Below, in pieces: positions 1-6,886 of a DNA stretch of 64,000 bases. Each line of letters begins with the position of its first letter. Position 1 is the stretch's first letter. The DNA lies in assembly GCA_009777715.1 (NCBI GenBank), contig WRLH01000005.1:62001-126000 (forward strand), given 5' to 3'. A program made the position numbers and the translations under genes. Source of the stretch: Lachnospiraceae bacterium (lineage in GTDB: Bacteria > Bacillota > Clostridia > Lachnospirales > Lachnospiraceae). Under the pieces are notes generated by a model. It was given only the letters and a program-made list of their open reading frames with translations. It was not told the DNA's origin and made no database searches.

Positions 1-234
1 CCTCCAGCCCCAAAAGCAACCACCAAGGAAGAAAAGCTAATCTTAAATTTTACCGCCGAGGAAAAACAGGTCTTTTCCTGTCTTGATTATGCACCACGCT
101 CCCTTGAGCAAATAAGCGCAATGAATCCGCAGATATCTTATGAGAGCTTGTTACGGATATTGGTGACATTTTGCCTGCGGGGTTTTGCCAAGCAGATGGG
201 GGCGGGGAGTTATTATAAGTCGGACGATATTTAG
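1..234 (+). CDS. dprA: DprA (DNA processing protein A), C-terminal fragment
   Basis: Frame 1 is open from the first base to TAG at 232-234 and gives 77 residues, so the 5' end lies outside the window. The segment from LDYAPRSLEQIS to KQMGAGSYYKS reads as the C-terminal winged-helix domain of DprA, with the usual 'xLKGxxxQxxGxxY' ending. DprA loads RecA onto incoming single-stranded DNA during natural transformation. The Rossmann-fold core is not visible here, so the call rests on this short domain and its typical terminal position in the protein. The next gene does not look related. Confidence 0.6.
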   Translation, partial: PPAPKATTKEEKLILNFTAEEKQVFSCLDYAPRSLEQISAMNPQISYESLLRILVTFCLRGFAKQMGAGSYYKSDDI

Positions 235-335
235 TCAGAGTCAGGGTTAGGCAAAATCAATCTTCAAGGTACACTGGCCGCCTTCTATCAAAAAAAAGAT
301 TGCGATTATTTTAGGCCCCAGCACCGGAAGAGATT

Positions 336-2195
336 TTGTCTAACTCCTACTTCGAGAAAGCGAGGAAAAAAGTGAAATTTAGTGAAAATATTAATGAAAA
401 CTTAGACAAACTATTAAACAGCAAAAAAACAATCATATTAATACCGGGCATCATCGTTACTGTCATTGCGGCAGTCTTGCTAGTGATGTCGTTAATCGGG
501 CTTAAGCCGGAAAATACAAACCATGAGCAAGCCTTAACTGAAACCAAAGAAACAATAATGAGCGAGCTGGTAAAGGCAAAAGAGTATTTGTCACAGCTGG
601 AAACGGCCATCAATGATAATTGGAAAGTCCTAAGACAGGACAATTTTCCCCCGGCGCAAAACGATGACAGCTTAACCGCCCTGACCAATAATATCTATGA
701 AGAATTAAGCGATGTGCAAATAACCAACCATATTTTTGCCGGAAAAATAACCCAGCTTGCCGATGACCTAGCGTTGCTGAAAGCGCAAATTGAAATTGCC
801 AAGGGTGAAATTGCGGACCTGCTAAAAATACTGGAATCAGCTAGTCAAAGCCAGCAAATTGAAGCAGCGCAGTCATTTAATAATCTATATCAGGCAGTTT
901 CAGAAATCCAGAACCAATATTCAGAAGCATTTAAAGAGACAAAAGTCTTATATCAGGAAATCAAAGAATCAGCTTCAGAAAACTATGAGGAGCTGATGGA
1001 AATGTTAGGGCAGGTTATTGAACGCATGGAAATTGGCAGTAATGAAAGCTTGGCTGTTTTACTAGATTCAATCGCAAAGCTTAATCTTCTCAATCATGAA
1101 ATCAACGAAGTCATGAACATTATCCAAGCAAACCATGAAGCGATGGCGATAATGAGCAATAAAAATCATGAAGCAATTGAATTAATGAATCTCACAACCA
1201 AGGAAAAGCTTGAGCAGATGAATTTGAACCAAGAAACGCTTAAGCAGATGAACATTACGAATCAAGAAACGCTAGAACAGATGAACATTAATAATCAAGA
1301 AACGCTAGAGCTTTTTAACCTTACCAACCAAGAATCATTTACGCGGCTTGATGTTACGATTAATGAATATCTTAACGGTTTAAACCTTGATTTATCCAGC
1401 GGCACGATGGATTTGTTAAAGCAAATGATGGATTTGGAAGCCATGTCGAAGCAGCGTTTTGACCATATCGATCAGACATTAAACCCCCTTTATCTGAAAC
1501 TGAATGATGTTTTTCAATTTGTGAGTGATGGAAAAAGGTTATTGGCGGCCGCATTACTCACAAAAGGACAGACGGTCGCCGAAACTGCAACCTTTGCCGA
1601 GCTTGAAGCTGCGGTTAAGGCAATCGAAACAACGATAATGCTTGAAAACAAACCCGGACTAATAGAATATATTTATCATTTCCATACGATTGCTGGCAAT
1701 GGAGACACAGCAAGCGAAAATGAAAACTCACTTAATGCCTTGGAGCGGGAAGCAGGTAGCGCTGAGGGCTGCTTTTTTGCTCCGGCATACCACGTTCACC
1801 GCGATGATAATGGAATAAGCCGGGAGGCGGATTACCAAGCGCAAAATTCCGGCGGCTGTTTTACCGAGCAGAAATTTTCAGGTTTTACCCATCATGTTCA
1901 TAGTGGCTGTCCGCAAACCGCTCACCGCTGCGGTTGCACGAGTGGCAGCAGGTATACCGAGCTTGGCGGGGCATGGGCTGGCTGTACAGGCTGCCGCCAT
2001 GCTTGGCATGAACCGCCGTGGCCATGCCAGGAAACAGTAGGCCATTCATGGACTTGCGGCAACCAGCCGAATAATGCTGGCGGTTTTAATTTCTTTGGCT
2101 TAAGCTGTGCCAAAACAAGTGAGGACATCGATGCCTATGGGCTTGGCTGCGGTTATGTTTATGGGCAGATTGCCGGGGCGTTGATAACATATTGA
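336..2195 (+). CDS. Membrane-anchored coiled-coil protein with Cys/His-rich C-terminal domain
   Basis: The 619-residue protein has no recognised enzymatic domain. It starts at TTG 336 after a GGAAGAG ribosome binding site. One membrane segment spans about residues 32-55, preceded by a basic stretch, so most of the protein is probably outside the cell. Residues about 70-400 are predicted coiled coil. Within this, about 283-333 are 11-residue repeats of the type N-x-x-NQETLEQM, which are hendecads. The last 130 residues are rich in Cys, His and Gly (HVH, HHVH, CGC, CTGC, LGCGY). The ending around 'YGLGCGY' resembles Cys-rich modules I recall from clostridial surface proteins, but I cannot name a family. 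It could be a surface stalk with a metal-binding or disulfide-bonded head. Confidence 0.75.
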   Translation: MSNSYFEKARKKVKFSENINENLDKLLNSKKTIILIPGIIVTVIAAVLLVMSLIGLKPENTNHEQALTETKETIMSELVKAKEYLSQLETAINDNWKVLRQDNFPPAQNDDSLTALTNNIYEELSDVQITNHIFAGKITQLADDLALLKAQIEIAKGEIADLLKILESASQSQQIEAAQSFNNLYQAVSEIQNQYSEAFKETKVLYQEIKESASENYEELMEMLGQVIERMEIGSNESLAVLLDSIAKLNLLNHEINEVMNIIQANHEAMAIMSNKNHEAIELMNLTTKEKLEQMNLNQETLKQMNITNQETLEQMNINNQETLELFNLTNQESFTRLDVTINEYLNGLNLDLSSGTMDLLKQMMDLEAMSKQRFDHIDQTLNPLYLKLNDVFQFVSDGKRLLAAALLTKGQTVAETATFAELEAAVKAIETTIMLENKPGLIEYIYHFHTIAGNGDTASENENSLNALEREAGSAEGCFFAPAYHVHRDDNGISREADYQAQNSGGCFTEQKFSGFTHHVHSGCPQTAHRCGCTSGSRYTELGGAWAGCTGCRHAWHEPPWPCQETVGHSWTCGNQPNNAGGFNFFGLSCAKTSEDIDAYGLGCGYVYGQIAGALITY

Positions 2196-2223
2196 GGGGG
2201 GCTGGTTTGAACGCTGGATTAAT

Positions 2224-2269
2224 CCGCGTTGCGAGAGCTGTCGATTCATCGCCTGACACGCTTTCGCGG
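2224..2269 (-). repeat. Collapsed family A copy
   Basis: This 46-bp piece joins the outer left arm of family A (CCGCG..GCGAGAGCTGTCGATTC) directly to a CTTTCGCGG end. It looks like an A element that has lost its whole inner hairpin. It lies 80 bp before full copy A1. Confidence 0.6.
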
Positions 2270-2335
2270 CTTAAATATCCGGAGTTCAAAATATTGAAGA
2301 TCGGGTGTCCTATTGACAATCCCACGGCCTAAACA

Positions 2336-2488
2336 CTTTATCGTGCGATAGAGAGTGCGATTCATAAGACCGACCCTTGAGAAGCGTCGTTACTTATGCG
2401 GTGTACTTTACCGCATTATGTAACGCAACGCTTCTCTCGGAGCGGAAGCGGGTCGGGCGGTGAATTGACACTCTCGAACGCGCGGAAG
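2336..2488 (+). repeat. Family A structured repeat, copy A1
   Basis: Full-length hairpin element. The outer arms are GAGAGTG.ATTCAT..CGACCC against GGGTCGG..TGAATT.ACACTCTC. The inner stem is GAGAAGCGT/ACGCTTCTC with GTTAC/GTAAC and ATGCGGT/ACCGCAT closing the loop. The 3' arm carries an unpaired GGAGCGGAAGC side element. The core is the same as in A2 and A5. Confidence 0.85.
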
Positions 2489-2500
2489 CCAATATTTGAG

Positions 2501-2560
2501 ATGGCGGCTCGGAGGCCGCAATGACAATTAATGGCGGCTCGGAGGCCGCAACGACAATTA
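2501..2560. repeat. Two tandem 30-bp palindromic units
   Basis: Two adjacent 30-bp units, each holding GCGGCTCGGAGGCCGC followed by AATGACAATTA (AACGACAATTA in the second), differ by one base. They belong to the short palindrome family that recurs through the window and sit just before the pcrA promoter. Confidence 0.8.
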
Positions 2561-2561
2561 A

Positions 2562-2590
2562 TTGACTACCACCACAAAAGGGGTTATACT
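2562..2590 (+). promoter_or_regulatory. Promoter of pcrA
   Basis: TTGACT at 2562-2567 and TATACT at 2585-2590 are separated by 17 bases, a good sigma-A match 35 bases before the pcrA start. Confidence 0.7.
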
Positions 2591-2624
2591 AAAAGAGTAT
2601 TAACTGTGAAAGAGAAAGCAAACT

Positions 2625-4856
2625 ATGGACAAATACGAAACCCTAAACGAACAACAAAAAAAAGGCGTTTTTACAACAGAAGGCCCCGTCCTTTTGCTGG
2701 CAGGAGCTGGCTCAGGCAAAACACGTGTCCTGACGACAAGAGTCGCCTATCTAATTGAGGAAAAAGGAATCAATCCTTTTAATATAATGGCAATTACCTT
2801 TACCAACAAAGCCGCCGGAGAAATGAAAGAACGAGTTAAGGAGCTGGTTGGTTTTGGTTCTGACAGTATCTGGGTAACCACCTTTCATTCAACCTGCGTC
2901 CGGATACTCAAACGCTATGGCGACCGATTAGGTTATGACAGCGGCTTTACCATTTATGATACTGATGACCAAAAAACAGTCATCAAAGAAATCCTTAAAA
3001 AACTCCAGATTGACACCAAAACCTTTAAAGAAAGATACTTTCTTTCTGCGATATCGAATGCAAAGAATGAACTGGTATCACCTTTAGCCTATTTGAAAGC
3101 GATTGGCGGTGATTTTAATAAAAGCCGGATTGCCAAAGTGTATGAAGAATATCAAGATACCCTTAAGCGGAGCAATGCCATGGATTTTGATGATTTAATA
3201 ATGCAGACCGTTTTATTATTTAAAAACCATCCGGAAATCCTTAACCAATACCAAGAACGGTTTCGCTATATTATGGTAGACGAATACCAAGATACCAATA
3301 CCGCCCAATTCGCCTTGATTAGCCATCTGGCAGCGAAGTACCGCAATATCTGTGTAGTTGGTGACGATGACCAGTCAATTTACAAATTCCGGGGAGCAAA
3401 TATCCGCAATATCCTTGATTTTGAAAAAGTTTATCCAGACGCGGCAGTTATTAAGCTAGAGCAGAATTACCGTTCAACCCAAAATGTCTTGGATGCAGCC
3501 AATGCGGTCATATGCCACAACCAAAGCAGGAAAGAAAAAGCCCTTTGGACTGACAAAGGCCAGGGGAACAAAATCCATTTCCGGCAATTTGACAACGCTT
3601 TTGAAGAAGCAGATTTTATTACCGATGACATCCACAAAAAGCAAAAAGACAAGGTTGTCCGTTATAATGACTGCGCGGTTTTATTCCGCACTAATGCCCA
3701 GGCCCGCTTAATCGAAGAACGCTTTATTATTAGGGGCATCCCTTATGATGTTGTGGGCGGAACGAATTTTTATGCCCGCCGGGAAATAAAAGATTTGCTT
3801 GCCTATCTTAAAACAATCGAAAATGGCCGTGATGATATCGCTGTCCGCCGGATTATCAATGTCCCGAAACGCGGAGTTGGGCTTACCTCTATCCAGCGGG
3901 TTGCTGATTATGCTGACGAGCGGAATATTAGTTTTTATGACGCGATGAGGGAAGCAGACCAAATTATCGGTTTAGGCAAAGCTGGGCTCAAAATTTCTGC
4001 TTTTACCCAGATGATTCAAGCTTTCCGCAGCAAAATGGAGTTTTATAGCTTATCAGAATTATTAAAAGATGTCATTGAAACGACTGGTTATGTTACGGAG
4101 CTTTCGGCCTTAAATGATGAAGACGCGGCTTTACGAATCGAAAACATTGACGAGCTATTAAGCAAAATTGTTTCGTTTGAAGAAAATAATGATGAAGCAA
4201 CGCTTAGTGATTTCCTTGACGAGGTGGCTTTAGTCGCTGACATTGACAATGTCGTCACCGATGGCGGCCAAGTGCTTCTGATGACGCTGCATAGCGCAAA
4301 AGGGCTTGAGTTTCCCCATGTTTATATTGCTGGCTTAGAAGACGGCATTTTTCCCAGCTATATGAGCATTTCCGCCGACGACCCGGAAGCCGAGATTGAA
4401 GAAGAGCGGCGGCTTGCTTACGTTGGAATTACAAGGGCAAGAGATGATTTGACATTAACTTGTGCCAAACAGCGGATGATTCGCGGCGAGACACAATATA
4501 ACGCCGCCAGCAGGTTTCTTAAGGAAATACCGCCCCCGCTGCTGGATAACAGGCTCACCACTTACCGCAAGATGAAAGTCACAGTCCCGGTCAAGAACTA
4601 TACCGCGCCAGAGAATAAACCCTATGTTGCCGGAGGGGCTTCGGCCCTAAGCTTAAGCGGAATAGGGCAAGGGCTTAACACGATGGGAACAAGCCCAGAT
4701 TACATAGTCGGCGACAAGGTTACCCACATAAAATACGGAATCGGAATCGTTAGAAACATTGAGCAAGGGGCAAAGGATTATCAAGTCACAGTTGATTTTG
4801 ATACCGCCGGGCCGAAAATAATGTACGCCGCTTTTGCAAAACTTAAGAAAGTTTAG
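2625..4856 (+). CDS. pcrA: ATP-dependent DNA helicase PcrA/UvrD
   Basis: A 743-residue superfamily 1A helicase that unwinds DNA 3' to 5' in nucleotide excision repair, in rolling-circle replication and in clearing RecA filaments. Walker A is AGAGSGKT at residues 26-33, motif II is VDEYQDTN near 220, the QNYRS motif is near 280, and motif VI (RRLAYVGITRAR) is near 595. The length and the C-terminal region, which ends in a Tudor-like 'VGDKVTHIKYGIG' segment, fit Firmicute PcrA. The ATG at 2625 follows a purine-rich GAGAAAG site and directly precedes the conserved N-terminus. It appears to be a single-gene unit with its own promoter and a terminator downstream. Confidence 0.95.
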   Translation: MDKYETLNEQQKKGVFTTEGPVLLLAGAGSGKTRVLTTRVAYLIEEKGINPFNIMAITFTNKAAGEMKERVKELVGFGSDSIWVTTFHSTCVRILKRYGDRLGYDSGFTIYDTDDQKTVIKEILKKLQIDTKTFKERYFLSAISNAKNELVSPLAYLKAIGGDFNKSRIAKVYEEYQDTLKRSNAMDFDDLIMQTVLLFKNHPEILNQYQERFRYIMVDEYQDTNTAQFALISHLAAKYRNICVVGDDDQSIYKFRGANIRNILDFEKVYPDAAVIKLEQNYRSTQNVLDAANAVICHNQSRKEKALWTDKGQGNKIHFRQFDNAFEEADFITDDIHKKQKDKVVRYNDCAVLFRTNAQARLIEERFIIRGIPYDVVGGTNFYARREIKDLLAYLKTIENGRDDIAVRRIINVPKRGVGLTSIQRVADYADERNISFYDAMREADQIIGLGKAGLKISAFTQMIQAFRSKMEFYSLSELLKDVIETTGYVTELSALNDEDAALRIENIDELLSKIVSFEENNDEATLSDFLDEVALVADIDNVVTDGGQVLLMTLHSAKGLEFPHVYIAGLEDGIFPSYMSISADDPEAEIEEERRLAYVGITRARDDLTLTCAKQRMIRGETQYNAASRFLKEIPPPLLDNRLTTYRKMKVTVPVKNYTAPENKPYVAGGASALSLSGIGQGLNTMGTSPDYIVGDKVTHIKYGIGIVRNIEQGAKDYQVTVDFDTAGPKIMYAAFAKLKKV

Positions 4857-4877
4857 CTTGCCCTTGTGTTTAAAGCC

Positions 4878-4900
4878 AATAATCGCTCGCGGTTATTTTT
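4878..4900 (+). terminator. Intrinsic terminator after pcrA
   Basis: The hairpin AATAATCGC/GCGGTTATT is followed by a run of T. The same stem, in the other orientation, occurs as the extra hairpin inside family B copy B4 (63738-63760), so it may be a remnant of that repeat used as a terminator. Confidence 0.65.
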
Positions 4901-4998
4901 AAGCCATAGACACGCGAAGAGTTATATTTGCCTGACTATTTTATACAAAAAATTATAAAAATAATTTGCAAAATATGGTAGAAAAATCTTTTGATTGA

Positions 4999-5007
4999 TG
5001 TTATAAT
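4999..5007 (+). promoter_or_regulatory. Extended -10 promoter
   Basis: TGTTATAAT is an extended -10 element (TGn-TATAAT) about 78 bases before the start of the small membrane protein. The -35 region is poor. Confidence 0.45.
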
Positions 5008-5084
5008 AGGCATGGAGTATATTAGTAAGGCAGGTAGGAAACACTAAAAAAACGCATAATACAAAGCAAAGAAAGGATATCTAT

Positions 5085-5366
5085 ATGAAAAACAAAATAG
5101 AAGATGTCGTTGAAATGATCAAGACCCGTGATTTACATGATTTATTAAGCCGCAAGGAAGAAAAGAAAAAAGCCAATACCTTAGTCTGGGTGCTGGCGGT
5201 CATTGGGGCGATTGCCGCCGTAGCCGCGATTGCTTATGCCGTGTACCACTATATGACCCCAGATTATTTTGAAGATTTTGATGATGATTTTGATGATTTC
5301 GATGATGATTTCTTCGAAGATGACGATGATGATTTGGCGATTGAAGTACCGGACGACTTAGCGTAG
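5085..5366 (+). CDS. Small membrane protein with Asp/Glu-rich tail
   Basis: This 93-residue protein has a charged N-terminal helix (residues 1-30), one membrane helix (about 32-55, VWVLAVIGAIAAVAAIAYAV) and a tail made almost only of Asp, Glu and Phe. It starts at ATG 5085 after GAAAGGATATCT, has its own promoter, and ends in a terminator hairpin at 5388-5423. I recall similar short proteins from Lachnospiraceae genomes but know of no function for them. The repeated F-D-D-D tail could bind cations or a basic partner; this is inference from composition only. Confidence 0.75.
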   Translation: MKNKIEDVVEMIKTRDLHDLLSRKEEKKKANTLVWVLAVIGAIAAVAAIAYAVYHYMTPDYFEDFDDDFDDFDDDFFEDDDDDLAIEVPDDLA

Positions 5367-5387
5367 TCCGGCGTAATAGGTATATTT

Positions 5388-5423
5388 AAGAGCTGCCGTT
5401 ATTGTATTATGGTAGCTCTTTTA
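5388..5423 (+). terminator. Intrinsic terminator
   Basis: AAGAGCTGCC pairs with GGTAGCTCTT and is followed by TTTA. It ends the small membrane protein transcript and lies only 8 bases before the rRNA methyltransferase start, so some read-through may express that gene. Confidence 0.7.
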
Positions 5424-5430
5424 TGCTAAG

Positions 5431-6777
5431 ATGAAAAAAGGACAAACCCTTTCCGGAAAAATAATCAGGCTGGATTCAAAAAATCGCGGCATTGCTTTAA
5501 GCGAAGCCGGATATTGTGCTGTAAAAAATGCTCTGCCCGGGCAAGAAATTACTTTCACAGTCAAAAAAACCCGCAGTAAAATCCCCGAGGGGCGGTTAGT
5601 TTCAATTGATAAGAAAGCTCCGTTAGAAATCACTTCACCATGCCCCCATTTTGGCAAATGCGGCGGTTGCCTCATGCAAAGCTTTCCCTATGATGAACAG
5701 CTCCGGATAAAAGAAAACCAGCTTCGCCATCTTCTTGAGATAGAAAATTTTGCGAGGATTTATCCTAGCCCGCGGCAATTTGGCTATCGCAATAAGATGG
5801 AATTTTCTTTTGGCGATGAATATAAGGGCGGGCCGCTGGCTTTGGGAATGCACTGCCGTGAAAGTTTTTATGATGTCGTCACCGTCTGTGAATGCCAGAT
5901 TGTTGATGAAGATTATCAAAAAATTCTCAAGTTTACCCATGGTTATTTTAAGGATAAATATTCTTATTACCACCGCATGAATCATGTCGGTTATCTTCGC
6001 CATCTGTTAATCAGGAAAGGCACAAAGACCGGGGAAATATTAATCGCCTTGGTTACATCGTCACAAGAAAGCCATGATTTAACCCCATGGAAAGAGGGTT
6101 TGCTTGGCATTCCATTGACTGGTCGAGTCAACGGTATTTTACATATTATAAATGATTCATTAGCTGATGTGATTCACGCTGATAAAATAGATATCCTTTA
6201 TGGAAAGGATTGGTTTCATGAAGAAATTTTAGGCCTCCGGTTCAAAATCACCCCTTTTTCTTTTTTCCAGACCAACTCTTTAGGCGCGGAAGTCCTATAT
6301 GGGATTGTCAGGGAATATGTTGGCGCGATAAAAACCCTTGCCAATAAGCCAGTCATCTATGACCTTTACTGCGGTACTGGCACAATTACCCAGCTTCTTG
6401 CCCCTTATGCGGAAAAAATAATTGGCGTTGACATCGTGGCGGAGGCGATTGCGGCGGCAAATGAAAATGCCAGCTCAAATGGTTTACATAATTGTAAGTT
6501 TATTGCTGGTGATGTCCTGAAAATTCTTGATGAAATCGAAGAGAAACCCGATTTTATTGTCCTTGACCCACCTCGCGATGGCCTGCACCCAAAGGCGATC
6601 CAAAAAATTCTCGCCTACGATGTTAAGTATCTTATTTATATTTCTTGCAAACCATTAAGCCTTAGCCGTGACCTTAAGGAGTTTTATTCCGCCGGGTATG
6701 CGGTTAGCCGGGCAGCGGCGGTTGATTTGTTCCCTGCTACCGGAAACGTTGAGGTGGTTTGTTTGCTGGCGAAATAA
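5431..6777 (+). CDS. 23S rRNA (uracil-5-)-methyltransferase, RumA/RlmCD type
   Basis: The 448-residue enzyme methylates C5 of a uridine in 23S rRNA using S-adenosylmethionine. An N-terminal TRAM domain (about 1-60) is followed by the Fe-S cluster cysteines CPHFGKCGGC (C71, C77, C80) and a fourth Cys near 153. The SAM site DLYCGTGTITQL begins at residue 311, and 'LDPPRDGL' follows near 380. The nucleophile is C406 in 'ISCKPLSLSRDL'; the common form is SCNP, and the Lys is seen in Firmicute homologues. The Fe-S cluster separates it from tRNA-specific TrmA. Which uridine it modifies cannot be read from sequence. The ribosome binding site is weak. Confidence 0.88.
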   Translation: MKKGQTLSGKIIRLDSKNRGIALSEAGYCAVKNALPGQEITFTVKKTRSKIPEGRLVSIDKKAPLEITSPCPHFGKCGGCLMQSFPYDEQLRIKENQLRHLLEIENFARIYPSPRQFGYRNKMEFSFGDEYKGGPLALGMHCRESFYDVVTVCECQIVDEDYQKILKFTHGYFKDKYSYYHRMNHVGYLRHLLIRKGTKTGEILIALVTSSQESHDLTPWKEGLLGIPLTGRVNGILHIINDSLADVIHADKIDILYGKDWFHEEILGLRFKITPFSFFQTNSLGAEVLYGIVREYVGAIKTLANKPVIYDLYCGTGTITQLLAPYAEKIIGVDIVAEAIAAANENASSNGLHNCKFIAGDVLKILDEIEEKPDFIVLDPPRDGLHPKAIQKILAYDVKYLIYISCKPLSLSRDLKEFYSAGYAVSRAAAVDLFPATGNVEVVCLLAK

Positions 6778-6886
6778 TTTAAGTCTTGCGAATAATCAAA
6801 ATCAATCCGGACACACTAGAAAAAAATCGACCCATACGACCTTATTTTTCACCTTTTGATTCGCATAAAAGCAAAGGAAAACCCAT

